From an uncultured Eubacterium sp. (GTDB lineage Bacteria; Bacillota; Clostridia; Lachnospirales; Lachnospiraceae): 64,000 nucleotides of DNA. Shown here piece after piece: positions 50,006 through 58,794 of this stretch (position 1 is its first letter; the number at the start of each line of letters is the position of its first letter). The translations under genes were made by a program, and so were the position numbers. The notes below the pieces were generated by a model that worked only from the letters and a program-made list of their open reading frames with translations, was not told where the DNA came from and did not search any database. The stretch is from positions 1 through 64,000 of the forward strand of contig URQO01000005.1 in assembly GCA_900550135.1 (NCBI GenBank), written 5' to 3'.

Positions 50006-51226
50006 TTATAAATTTGGAGCCTGCTCTACAGGATTATATCCTGCTTTGCTTAACGCCTTCAAAATTTGTTCTTTATGGTCATGACCAAAGCATTCCAGTG
50101 TAACTTTTAGTTCAACAGCTGCATTTCTGTTAACTGATACAAATTGGTTGTGGTCAAGTTTGATTACATTTCCCTGCTCTTTTGCAATTGTGTTGGCTAC
50201 TTTTACAAGTTCACCCGGCTTGTCAGGAAGCAACACAGAAACTGTAAATACTCTTCCTCTTTGAATAAGACCATGCTGTAATGTTGAAGACATTGTAATA
50301 ATGTCCATATTTCCGCCACTGATAATAGAAACAATCTTTTTGTCCTTACATTTCAAATGCTTTAATGCAGCAATTGTAAGAAGACCTGAATTTTCAGCAA
50401 CTAATTTGTGATTTTCCACCATATCAAGAAATGCATCAATTAATTCATCATCCTTAATAGTAATGATTTCATCAATATTTTTTTGAATATACGGAAAAAT
50501 ATTTTCTCCCGGAGTTTTTACTGCAGTACCATCAGCAATAGTATTTGCGCTTGGCAATGTAACAATATGCCCTGCTTCCAAACTTGCCTTCATACAGGCT
50601 GCATTTTCAGGCTCAACACCAATTACTTTAATCCTTGGATTTAATAACTTGGCAAGTGTACTTACACCTGTTGCAAGTCCGCCTCCTCCAATTGGCACTA
50701 AAATATAATCAACTGTTGGAAGTTCCTTGAATATTTCCATTGCAATACTACCCTGACCTGCAGCAACATCTAAATCATCAAATGGATGAATAAATGTGTA
50801 TCCTTCTTTTTGTGCAAGGTTAAGAGCATATTTACAGGCATCATCATATACATCACCATATAAAATAACGTCAGCACCATAATTCTTTGTTCTGTTTACT
50901 TTCATTAATGGTGTGGTAGTTGGCATAACTACTGTAGCCTTTACTTCAAAAATTTTTGCTGCGTATGCAACACCCTGAGCGTGATTTCCTGCTGATGCCG
51001 TAATCAGTCCCCTTTCACGTTTCTCTTCTGATAGTGTGCTTATTTTGTAGTAAGAACCTCTCACTTTGTATGCACCTGTAAACTGCATATTTTCAGGCTT
51101 AATATAAACACTGTTTCCAGTTTGTTCACTAAAATAATCACTGAAAATCAAATTTGTATTAAGTGTTACTTTTTTTACAATTTCACTCGCCTCTTCAAAT
51201 TTTCTTAAATCTAATTTATTACTCAT
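50006..51226 (-). CDS. ilvA: Threonine ammonia-lyase (threonine deaminase)
   Basis: PLP enzyme that forms 2-oxobutyrate from threonine. The 406-residue product has PLP lysine region KPENMQFTGAYKVRGS, SAGNHAQGVAYAA, and the glycine loop PIGGGGLATGVS. A single C-terminal ACT domain follows (about 325-400, FTVSVLLPDKPGELVKVANT), the short form of the enzyme, rather than two ACT-like domains. The pathway may be biosynthetic or catabolic. It stands between ftsY and ylxM, where it has no functional relation, and has its own terminator. Confidence 0.95.
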   Translation of the reverse strand: MSNKLDLRKFEEASEIVKKVTLNTNLIFSDYFSEQTGNSVYIKPENMQFTGAYKVRGSYYKISTLSEEKRERGLITASAGNHAQGVAYAAKIFEVKATVVMPTTTPLMKVNRTKNYGADVILYGDVYDDACKYALNLAQKEGYTFIHPFDDLDVAAGQGSIAMEIFKELPTVDYILVPIGGGGLATGVSTLAKLLNPRIKVIGVEPENAACMKASLEAGHIVTLPSANTIADGTAVKTPGENIFPYIQKNIDEIITIKDDELIDAFLDMVENHKLVAENSGLLTIAALKHLKCKDKKIVSIISGGNMDIITMSSTLQHGLIQRGRVFTVSVLLPDKPGELVKVANTIAKEQGNVIKLDHNQFVSVNRNAAVELKVTLECFGHDHKEQILKALSKAGYNPVEQAPNL

Positions 51227-51249
51227 TTTATCACTCTTTCACTTTTAAT

Positions 51250-52167
51250 TTATTCTGTAAATAATGCTTCAACAAACTCTTTTGAGTTGAATTTCTGCAA
51301 ATCATCAATCTGTTCTCCAACACCGATATATTTTACCGGAATGCCAAGTTCTGATTGAATGGCAATGGCAATACCACCTTTTGCAGATCCGTCCATCTTT
51401 GTAAGAATAACACCTGATATATCAGCACATTCTTTAAACTGTCTAGCCTGTTCTAAAGCATTCTGACCTGTTGTTGCATCAAGTACAATAAAGTTTTCCC
51501 GTCTTACACCGTCATACTCTTTTGTAATAATACGGTCAAGTTTCTTTAACTCTTCCATAAGATTTTTCTTGTTGTGAAGTCTTCCTGCCGTATCACAAAG
51601 AAGAATATCTGCATCTTTATTTTTTGCAGAAGATATGGCATCAAACAATACTGATCCCGGATCCGAACCTTCTTTTCCGGAAACAATGTCAACTCCTGCT
51701 CTGTTTGCCCACTCAATAAGCTGGTCAGCAGCAGCAGCCCTAAAGGTATCAGCAGCGGCTAAAACAACTTTCTTTCCATTGTTTTTAAACTGACTTGCCA
51801 GTTTTCCAATAGATGTTGTTTTTCCAACACCATTTACACCAATTACAAGAATTACTGATTTTTCATTTTCAAAATCATAAGCATTTTCGCCTAAATCCAT
51901 TTGTTCTTCAATGTTTTTAATTAATAACTCCTTACATTCCATGGGTTCTTTGATGTTTTTATCTTTAACTTCCTGTTTTAGATTGTCAAGAATTTCTTCA
52001 GTAGTGTTTACACCAATATCACTCATAATGAGGATTTCTTCCAATTCCTCATAAAAGTCATCATCAATGTGGGAAAACCCTGAAAAAATGGAATTTAAAC
52101 CCGATACAATATTGTTTCTTGTTTTAGACAAACCTGATACAAGCTTTTTAAAAAATTTTCCTGCCAT
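51250..52167 (-). CDS. ftsY: Signal recognition particle receptor FtsY
   Basis: SRP receptor GTPase on the membrane. The 305-residue product has only a very short N-terminal basic part (MAGKFFKKLVSGL) before the N domain, lacking the acidic A domain of E. coli, as usual in Firmicutes. G-domain motifs are GVNGVGKTTSIGKLA, DTAGRLHNKKNLM, TKMDGSAKGG and a C-terminal VGEQIDDLQKF. It follows smc with 36 bases between. Confidence 0.97.
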   Translation of the reverse strand: MAGKFFKKLVSGLSKTRNNIVSGLNSIFSGFSHIDDDFYEELEEILIMSDIGVNTTEEILDNLKQEVKDKNIKEPMECKELLIKNIEEQMDLGENAYDFENEKSVILVIGVNGVGKTTSIGKLASQFKNNGKKVVLAAADTFRAAAADQLIEWANRAGVDIVSGKEGSDPGSVLFDAISSAKNKDADILLCDTAGRLHNKKNLMEELKKLDRIITKEYDGVRRENFIVLDATTGQNALEQARQFKECADISGVILTKMDGSAKGGIAIAIQSELGIPVKYIGVGEQIDDLQKFNSKEFVEALFTE

Positions 52168-52203
52168 GTTACCTCCAAATATTTTTCTGCTAATTTTTAA
52201 AAT

Positions 52204-55200
52204 TTATTTCTCCAAATCGTTTTCCAATAAGTCTACTGATACCAATGCTGAAATACCTTTTTCCTGCATTGTGATACCATAAAGTCTGTCAGCACAATTC
52301 ATTGTACCACGTCTATGGGTAATTACAATAAACTGAGTATTCTTAGTTAATTTATGTAAGTATTCTGCAAATCTGACAACGTTAGAGCCATCAAGTGCAG
52401 CCTCTATTTCGTCTAACAGACAAAATGGAGATGGTTTTAAGTTCTGAATTGCAAATAACAAACTAATTGCCGTCAGTGCTTTTTCACCACCGGATAACTG
52501 CATCATATTTTGAAGTTTTTTTCCTGGTGGCTGAGAAATAATATTGATTCCTGCATCTAAAATGTCTTCGGCATCAGTTAGTTCAATTGTACCTTTTCCA
52601 CCACCGAACAATTCTTTAAATACAATATCAAACTCTGTTTTAATTTCCTCAAACTTTTCTTTAAACTGCTTACGCATACCAACTTCAAGTTCATCAATGA
52701 TTTTAAGAAGATTATCTTTTGCTTCCATTAAATCTTCATGTTGAGCTTTCATGAACTGGTAACGCTCATTGATTTCCTTAAACTCTTCAATGGCATTTAT
52801 ATTTACATCTCCTAAGGATTTCATCTCTTTTCTAATTGTAGAAATGTTTTCCTTAATTACATTCTTGTCATTAAACTCAGGATTTTTCATTTCAGAAGCT
52901 TTTCTGTATGTGATTTCATATTCATTCCACATATAAGCTTCTTTATTTTCACTCTTTTCTTCCAAGGCTTCTTTCTGACTGCTTAATCTGTATATTTCCT
53001 TATCTAATGAAGAAATTCTTTCAGAAAGCTGTTCTCTCTTTTGGAAGAATTCTTTGTGTTCCTTACTTTGATTTTCTTTTTCAGCAATTGCTTCTTCAAT
53101 TTCTTTATTTAAAGTATCAATTAACTGTCTGTTCTTTTCAGTTTCTTTTGTCAGACTTTCAATAGCATCAAGTCTTGCTGATATTTCTTCGTCATTTTCT
53201 TTTGAATTTGACTTAATATTGTTTAACTCATCAGTTAAAGAATTAACTGTCTGTTTTGCCTTGTTAATCTTTTCAATAATAAACTCATGCTTTTGCTTAA
53301 AGTTTGCAATATCAATATTTACTTCTTCTAATGAAGATACCTTTTTAGAAACACTTTCCTTTAACTGGCCAAGTTCTTTTGTCTTTCTGACAACTTCTTT
53401 TTCAAGGAAACCACTTCTATCTTCTGTTCCTGAAAGTTCCTGGTTCAGTTCAGTGTTATTTTTATTAATATCACTGATTTCAGACTGCATATCGTTGTTT
53501 TCCTGTTCAAAACTTTGGTATTCCAACATAATGCTGTCTTTTCTTGCGTTGGCCTGTTTAAGATTAACTTCAATTGTATTTTTTATAATAAGCTGTTGCT
53601 GAAGTGCTTTACTTACTTTATCTTCTTCTTCACTTATTACGCTTATCTCACTTCTGTTGTTAATAAGCTGTTTATCCAATTGTTGTTTTTCGTCCTTAAG
53701 TGCTGCTAAAGACTTTTCAATTTCTTCAATTTCACGTCTTCTACCAAGCAAATTGCTGTTATTTTTAAATGCACCACCTGAAATTGAACCACCAACATTT
53801 AAGTATTCGCCTTCAAGAGTAACAATTCTAACAGTGTAGCGATATTTTCTTTCAATGGAAATGGCATGATCTATAGTATCAACAACCATTACTCTTCCGA
53901 GAAGATACTTTGTAACACCTTCGTATTCCTTTTTAATATCAACAAGGTCACTGGCAAGGCCAATAACACCTTTTTCTTCCAAAGCATCAGGTGCATTAAA
54001 GTTTGTCTTATTGCTCATACTGCTAAGTGGTAAAAATGTAGCACGACCAAATCTGTTCTTCTTTAAATATTCAATAGTTTCTTTTGCTGTTGTTTCTGTA
54101 TCAGTTACAATATTTTGAATATTTCCACCTAAAGCTGTTTCAATTGCAACTTCATATTTTTTATCAACTTTAATAATGTCAGCAACAACACCAATAATAC
54201 CTTTTTTGCTTTCTTTAAGTTCCATTACTTTGCGGATACTGTTTCCATATCCTTCGTACCTTTCAGTAATGTTCTTTAAAGCCTCTAAATTGGACTTTAA
54301 CTTGTGGTATTTTTCCTGATTTGCTGAAAGATCCTTTGTTAATTTTGAATTCTCAATTCGTAAATTTGCAAGGTCATCTTTATATTCAGTTAAAGTTGAC
54401 TGAACTTTATCAATTTCAGCATTTACCTCAATTAACTGTTCCTCAAACTGTTTGATGGCACTTTCCTGACCATCTTTTCTGCTTTGAAAATCAATTAATT
54501 TCTGATTTAACTGAGATTTTCTAATATTGATCTGTTCAAGCAATGTATCACAACGCTGAATTTTTGTTTTTATAATTGACTTTGCATTTAAAAGTTCAAT
54601 AATTTCAGCTTTGTTTTCTTCAATTTCCCGTTCTAATAACTTGATTTTGTCATTTTCTTCAGCAATTTCGTTGTTTGCTTTTGTCTGAACTTCAACAATT
54701 TCATTAAGCTTGTTTTCGTTTTCTTCTCTTTCAACCTGAGAATTATCCAACTCTTTGTTTTGCTGTTCAATTTCCTCAGTTATTGAACCGATTCGCTGAT
54801 TAATGTAAGATTCATTGTTTTTTGCAGAATTTATCTGTTCTTTTATAACATTAATCTGTCCTTCAAACTTTTCTATATTAAGAACTGTTTCGTTTAATGT
54901 TGCTTTTTTTGTTTCTATTGATGTATTAATATCTTCAATGATTTTTTCAAGTTTTGTGTAATCAGATTTGATTTTTTCAAATTCATCATTTGCAATCTGC
55001 ATATCTGATGATGCTATTTTGATTTTTTCATCAATCTGAACAAGTCTGTTCTTTATTTCATCAATTTCAATAAGGAACATATTTACATCATTGACTTTCA
55101 AATCCTCTTTTAACAGTAAATATCTTTTTGCCTTTTCACACTGTTTTTCAAGAGGAACCACCTGTCTTTCAAGTTCTCCCAAAATATCAGTAACACGGAC

Positions 55201-55764
55201 AAGATTTTGGTTCTGGTCGTCCAATTTTTTCAGTGCATCATTTTTACGACGTTTAAACTTTACAATACCGGCTGCCTCATCAAACAATTCTCTTCTCTCT
55301 TCAGGCTTTCCACTAAGTATACGGTCAATCTGACCCTGTCCGATAATAGAATAACCTTCCTTACCAATACCTGTATCATAAAATAATTCATTTACGTCTT
55401 TAAGTCTTACCTGAGTACCATTTATCATGTACTCACTTTCTCCTGAACGAAACAGTCTTCTTGAAACTGTAACTTCATTGTAATCAATGTTTAACTTATG
55501 GTCTGAATTGTCAAATGTAATAGCCACATATGCATATCCCATAGGTTTTCTGTTCTCAGTCCCTGCAAAAATAACATCTTCCATCTTTGAACTACGAAGC
55601 TGTTTTGTTTTCTGCTCTCCAAGTACCCATCTGACAGCATCTGCAACATTACTTTTTCCTGAACCGTTAGGTCCAACAATACCTGTTATACCATTGTGAA
55701 ACTGAAAATTTATTTTATTTGCAAATGATTTAAATCCGTGTATTTCTATGCTTTTTAAATACAT
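52204..55764 (-). CDS. smc: Chromosome segregation protein SMC
   Basis: ATPase for chromosome condensation with ScpA/B. The 1186-residue product has N-terminal Walker A GPNGSGKSNVADAVRWVLGEQ, long coiled coils (about 165-500 and 670-1015) and a hinge domain (about 515-660, with GVVADIIKVDKKYEVAIETALGG and GGSISGG). The C-terminal head has signature LSGGEKALTAISLLFA and Walker B FCLLDEIEAALD. Length is typical (about 1186 in Bacillus). It follows rnc, as in Bacillus rnc-smc-ftsY. Confidence 0.98.
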   Translation of the reverse strand: MYLKSIEIHGFKSFANKINFQFHNGITGIVGPNGSGKSNVADAVRWVLGEQKTKQLRSSKMEDVIFAGTENRKPMGYAYVAITFDNSDHKLNIDYNEVTVSRRLFRSGESEYMINGTQVRLKDVNELFYDTGIGKEGYSIIGQGQIDRILSGKPEERRELFDEAAGIVKFKRRKNDALKKLDDQNQNLVRVTDILGELERQVVPLEKQCEKAKRYLLLKEDLKVNDVNMFLIEIDEIKNRLVQIDEKIKIASSDMQIANDEFEKIKSDYTKLEKIIEDINTSIETKKATLNETVLNIEKFEGQINVIKEQINSAKNNESYINQRIGSITEEIEQQNKELDNSQVEREENENKLNEIVEVQTKANNEIAEENDKIKLLEREIEENKAEIIELLNAKSIIKTKIQRCDTLLEQINIRKSQLNQKLIDFQSRKDGQESAIKQFEEQLIEVNAEIDKVQSTLTEYKDDLANLRIENSKLTKDLSANQEKYHKLKSNLEALKNITERYEGYGNSIRKVMELKESKKGIIGVVADIIKVDKKYEVAIETALGGNIQNIVTDTETTAKETIEYLKKNRFGRATFLPLSSMSNKTNFNAPDALEEKGVIGLASDLVDIKKEYEGVTKYLLGRVMVVDTIDHAISIERKYRYTVRIVTLEGEYLNVGGSISGGAFKNNSNLLGRRREIEEIEKSLAALKDEKQQLDKQLINNRSEISVISEEEDKVSKALQQQLIIKNTIEVNLKQANARKDSIMLEYQSFEQENNDMQSEISDINKNNTELNQELSGTEDRSGFLEKEVVRKTKELGQLKESVSKKVSSLEEVNIDIANFKQKHEFIIEKINKAKQTVNSLTDELNNIKSNSKENDEEISARLDAIESLTKETEKNRQLIDTLNKEIEEAIAEKENQSKEHKEFFQKREQLSERISSLDKEIYRLSSQKEALEEKSENKEAYMWNEYEITYRKASEMKNPEFNDKNVIKENISTIRKEMKSLGDVNINAIEEFKEINERYQFMKAQHEDLMEAKDNLLKIIDELEVGMRKQFKEKFEEIKTEFDIVFKELFGGGKGTIELTDAEDILDAGINIISQPPGKKLQNMMQLSGGEKALTAISLLFAIQNLKPSPFCLLDEIEAALDGSNVVRFAEYLHKLTKNTQFIVITHRRGTMNCADRLYGITMQEKGISALVSVDLLENDLEK

Positions 55765-55834
55765 ATTGTCTCTCTATACTTTCTTATATATTTTGCATAA
55801 AATATCTTTTATTTTAAGTATTTTTGCAATGTCT

Positions 55835-56518
55835 TTATTTGTCTAATGATTTTAATGCATTAAATGCTGCCTGCTGTTCAGCAGCTTTTTTTGTATGTCC
55901 AATACCCTGACCAATAATTTTATCATCGATTTTTGCCACTGCCTCATAGTTTTTATTGTGATCAGGTCCGGACTCATTTATAATTTCATATGAAAGGGTT
56001 CCAATTTTTACACTGTTGATTCTTTCCTGCAAAACAGTCTTGCAGTCATGGAACAATCTTTTATTTTCTATGTCATTAAGGGCAAAACGTATAATAAAAT
56101 CTTTTGCCGATTCTATTCCTCCGTCAAGAAAGATTGCACCAATTAATGCTTCGAAGGCATCTGAAACAATAGAGTCTCTTTTTCTGCCTCCTGTAGCCTC
56201 TTCGCCTTTTCCAAGATATATAAAATCATCAAGTTCAATCTCTCTTGCATCTATTGCCAATGTAGGCTCACACACAAGACTTGCTCTAAGTTTTGTCATG
56301 TCGCCCTCTGGCATTTCATTCATATTTAAAAATAAAAACTCGCTTGATACCATTTCCAAAACCGCATCACCTAAAAACTCAAGACGCTCATTATCTTTCA
56401 TTTTTTTGTTTTTATGTTCATTTGCAAATGAGGTATGTGTCAATGCATTAATAAGCAAATCCTTATTTTTAAATACGTAACCTATATTACTTTCTAAGTT
56501 TGAAAAATCTGTATTCAT
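55835..56518 (-). CDS. rnc: Ribonuclease III
   Basis: Double-strand-specific RNase that processes rRNA precursors. The 227-residue product has the catalytic signature NERLEFLGDAVLEMVSSEFLF, second acidic site DAFEALIGAIFLDGG and a C-terminal double-strand RNA-binding domain (about 155-225, ending with GIGHTKKAAEQQAAFNALKSL). Start ATG at 56518 with AGAGG. A hairpin without a T-run lies between acpP and rnc, so acpP read-through may drive it. Confidence 0.97.
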   Translation of the reverse strand: MNTDFSNLESNIGYVFKNKDLLINALTHTSFANEHKNKKMKDNERLEFLGDAVLEMVSSEFLFLNMNEMPEGDMTKLRASLVCEPTLAIDAREIELDDFIYLGKGEEATGGRKRDSIVSDAFEALIGAIFLDGGIESAKDFIIRFALNDIENKRLFHDCKTVLQERINSVKIGTLSYEIINESGPDHNKNYEAVAKIDDKIIGQGIGHTKKAAEQQAAFNALKSLDK

Positions 56519-56540
56519 TAATAACCTCTATAACGAAATA

Positions 56541-56564
56541 TAAAGCCCTATTGCTAGGGCTTTA
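56541..56564 (-). terminator. Hairpin between acpP and rnc
   Basis: A perfect 10-bp stem (TAAAGCCCTA and its complement, GC-rich core) with a 4-nt loop lies 15 bases after the acpP stop. On the minus strand it is followed by TATTTCG, a poor U-tract. It may be a partial terminator or an RNase-related site upstream of rnc. Confidence 0.6.
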
Positions 56565-56578
56565 AAACTTTTTATTTA

Positions 56579-56806
56579 TTAAAGTGCCTGTTTGATTTTT
56601 TCATAGGCATCACCTACAGTAACAATTGATTCAGTTTGGTCTGTTGGAATCTGAATTCCAAATTCATCTTCAATACCCATGATGATTTCCAGTACATCAA
56701 GTGAATCAGCTCCTAAATCATCAACAAACTTGCTGTCTGCTGTAATTGTGCTTTTATCTAAATCTAAAACATCTGCAATCGCACTAATAAGTCTATCTAA
56801 TTCCAT
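56579..56806 (-). CDS. acpP: Acyl carrier protein
   Basis: Carries growing acyl chains on a phosphopantetheine arm. The 75-residue acidic product has the attachment motif GADSLDVLE with serine at about residue 35. It is encoded right after plsX with three bases between, so both serve fatty acid and phospholipid supply. The start is ATG at 56806, with AAGGAGG before it. Confidence 0.97.
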   Translation of the reverse strand: MELDRLISAIADVLDLDKSTITADSKFVDDLGADSLDVLEIIMGIEDEFGIQIPTDQTESIVTVGDAYEKIKQAL

Positions 56807-56809
56807 AAT

Positions 56810-57823
56810 TTAATCCTCCTTGCTTTCTAACGAAAGTTTCTCTTTAAATTTGTTATTTATATCCAATTCTTTAAATGTTACACATTGTAGAATGGAATTT
56901 TTAATTTCAACTGCTTTTGAACTACCGTGAGTTTTAACCAATAAACCTTTAAGTCCAAGAAGTGGTGCTCCACCATATTCTTCCAAAGAAAATCCTTTTA
57001 AGGTTTTCTTTAAGTCTTTTTTGATAAGTAAAGCTCCAATCTTTGTCTTTAGTGAACTCATCATTGTACCTTTAATCTTGCTAAGCAAAACTCCTGCCAC
57101 ACCTTCGTAAAGCTTTAAAATAACATTTCCAACAAAAGCATCACATACAATAACATCTGCATCACCATTTGGAATATCTCTTGCCTCAATATTTCCAACA
57201 AAATTGATATCTTCAAGACTTTCAAGTAAAAGATATGTTTCTTTTACAAGTGCATTTCCCTTTTCTTCTTCTGCCCCAATGTTTACAATAGCAACTCTCG
57301 GATTCTTGATGCCAACAATGTTTTCCATATAAACGGACCCCATCTTTGCAAACTGCACCAAATGTGATGGTCTTGCATCAACATTTGCTCCACAGTCTAT
57401 AAGAAGGGCTGCTCCATTCTTTGTAGGAATAAGTGGTGCAAGTGGTGGTCTTTCAACACCTTTGATTCTACCAATGATAACATGGCCACCTACAAGATTG
57501 GCTCCTGTACTTCCTGCAGATACCATGGCATCTGCTTCTTTATTTTTTATCATGTACATACATTTCACTAATGAAGAATCTTTTTTTCTACGTATAGCCG
57601 CAACAGGTGGTTCTCCTGTTTCTATAACTTCAGTTGCATCTACAACTTCAACCTTATCAGTTGGTTCATATTTTGATAATTCATTTTCTATTAAATCTTT
57701 TTTTCCAACAAGTTTTATTAACATATCCTTGTCTTCTTTTGCAGCATAGATTGCACCTTTAACTATTTCTTCCGGTGCGTTGTCTCCACCCATGCAATCT
57801 AATGCAATAACTGTTTTTGACAT
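56810..57823 (-). CDS. plsX: Phosphate acyltransferase PlsX
   Basis: Converts acyl-ACP and phosphate to acyl-phosphate, the donor for PlsY. The 337-residue product has the N-terminal ALDCMGGDNAPEEIVKGA motif, VSAGSTGA, and GAALLIDCGANVD. It has its own promoter (57852-57880) and strong ribosome site (AAAGGAGG). In the usual Bacillus arrangement plsX follows fapR; no fapR gene is present here. Confidence 0.97.
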   Translation of the reverse strand: MSKTVIALDCMGGDNAPEEIVKGAIYAAKEDKDMLIKLVGKKDLIENELSKYEPTDKVEVVDATEVIETGEPPVAAIRRKKDSSLVKCMYMIKNKEADAMVSAGSTGANLVGGHVIIGRIKGVERPPLAPLIPTKNGAALLIDCGANVDARPSHLVQFAKMGSVYMENIVGIKNPRVAIVNIGAEEEKGNALVKETYLLLESLEDINFVGNIEARDIPNGDADVIVCDAFVGNVILKLYEGVAGVLLSKIKGTMMSSLKTKIGALLIKKDLKKTLKGFSLEEYGGAPLLGLKGLLVKTHGSSKAVEIKNSILQCVTFKELDINNKFKEKLSLESKED

Positions 57824-57851
57824 AAAATGTCCTCCTTTTACGCATAAGGAT

Positions 57852-57880
57852 AATATACTAAAAAATCACGATAAAATCAA
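57852..57880 (-). promoter_or_regulatory. Sigma-A-type promoter of plsX-acpP
   Basis: On the minus strand TTGATT (57880-57875), 17 bp and TATATT (57857-57852), ending 28 bases before plsX. A hairpin-forming repeat lies about 20 bp upstream of the -35 box. Confidence 0.7.
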
Positions 57881-57900
57881 GAAACATCTATTTAAAAGAC

Positions 57901-57940
57901 AATACTGTACATATCATTAATTCGGATAGTGTACAGTATT
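57901..57940. repeat. Inverted repeat between rpmF terminator and plsX promoter
   Basis: Perfect 11-bp arms (AATACTGTACA at 57901-57911 and its complement at 57930-57940) around an 18-base centre. It may be a second terminator for rpmF (only CTTTT follows on the minus strand) or a binding site for a regulator of plsX; it does not resemble the FapR box. Confidence 0.7.
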
Positions 57941-57976
57941 TGTTTTATTATTTTATAATTTGCAATCCAAAACAAT

Positions 57977-58015
57977 AAAAATAAGACTCTGCGATAACCA
58001 CAAAGTCTTATTTTT
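57977..58015 (-). terminator. Rho-independent terminator of yceD-rpmF
   Basis: AAAAATAAGACT (57977-57988) pairs with AGTCTTATTTTT (58004-58015), 12 bp, with a 15-base loop. On the minus strand the hairpin lies just after the rpmF stop codon and ends in TTTTTATTGTTTT. Confidence 0.85.
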
Positions 58016-58019
58016 ATAA

Positions 58020-58199
58020 TTAGTCAACTGAAACTATTTCTTTTTTGTTGTAGCTTCCACATGCCTTGCATACTCTATGTGGCATCATTAATGTTCCACA
58101 CTTGCTGCATTTAACAAGGTTTGGAGCTGACATCTTCCAGTTTGCTCTTCTCTTATCTCTTCTTCCTTTTGAAGATTTGTTCTTTGGACAGATAGACAT
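58020..58199 (-). CDS. rpmF: 50S ribosomal protein L32
   Basis: 59-residue ribosomal protein, MSICPKNKSSKGRRDKRRAN at the N-terminus, with a zinc-ribbon of four cysteines (CSKCG and CKACG). This is the zinc-binding form of L32. Start ATG at 58199 is directly after the yceD stop codon with GGAGG in between. yceD-rpmF is the standard order in bacteria. Confidence 0.97.
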   Translation of the reverse strand: MSICPKNKSSKGRRDKRRANWKMSAPNLVKCSKCGTLMMPHRVCKACGSYNKKEIVSVD

Positions 58200-58202
58200 G
58201 GT

Positions 58203-58727
58203 TTACACCTCCTTAAACTGATTAAAAACATCTAATATTTTCGACATTCCTGTTCCTGGTTCTGCGTCCTGGCACTTACAGGTACTCACGTTAAGATTGA
58301 CGCCGCATCTATTACAAATTCCTTTGCAGTCTGTTCTGCACAGAACCTTCATAGGCAAGTTAACCAGAATTTCATTATAAATAAACATCTGAGAATCAAA
58401 CTTTGTTCCATCCAGATAAGTAGTCTCATCTAAATCATCAATCCTCTGTTGTGATGTTTTATTCAAATCTAAGTCTTTGAATGTATCTATATTAATATCA
58501 TATGAAACAGGCTCTAAACATCTGTTGCAGGGAATAACCAAAGTCACATCACCTGTGCATTTCAAAGAAATATGTTTCTTTCCATCATTGTGAAACTCTA
58601 AATACACATTGCTTTTTTCCACGGGATAACTGTTTCTTCTAGTTTTAAATTTTTCTTTTTCAAATGTTAAATTAAATTTCTTTAATCCATCTTCTTCCTG
58701 TAAAAGCTCATATAAATCAATTAACAT
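58203..58727 (-). CDS. yceD: YceD family protein (DUF177)
   Basis: A 174-residue protein of the YceD/DUF177 family, linked to 23S rRNA accumulation and always encoded before rpmF. It has an N-terminal beta part, the VIPCNRCLEPV motif and the C-terminal cysteine cluster CRTDCKGICNRCGVNLNVSTCKC-like arrangement (about 135-160, six cysteines as CxxxC and CxxC pairs), which may bind zinc. The promoter upstream is a near-perfect consensus, so the pair is likely highly expressed. Confidence 0.92.
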   Translation of the reverse strand: MLIDLYELLQEEDGLKKFNLTFEKEKFKTRRNSYPVEKSNVYLEFHNDGKKHISLKCTGDVTLVIPCNRCLEPVSYDINIDTFKDLDLNKTSQQRIDDLDETTYLDGTKFDSQMFIYNEILVNLPMKVLCRTDCKGICNRCGVNLNVSTCKCQDAEPGTGMSKILDVFNQFKEV

Positions 58728-58756
58728 AATACTCCCTCTTCAAAGACACCTAAACA

Positions 58757-58785
58757 ATTATACATATAGGGTATGGGTTTGTCAA
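58757..58785 (-). promoter_or_regulatory. Perfect consensus sigma-A promoter of yceD-rpmF
   Basis: On the minus strand TTGACA (58785-58780), exactly 17 bp and TATAAT (58762-58757). Both boxes match the consensus fully. It begins only ten bases after the ackA stop, with no terminator between. Confidence 0.92.
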
Positions 58786-58794
58786 GTTTTTTGA

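Noticed and set aside
57901..57940. FapR box upstream of plsX
   Set aside because: The repeat does not resemble the TTAGTACCTAGTCTTAA-type FapR site, and it lies upstream of the -35 box at a larger distance.
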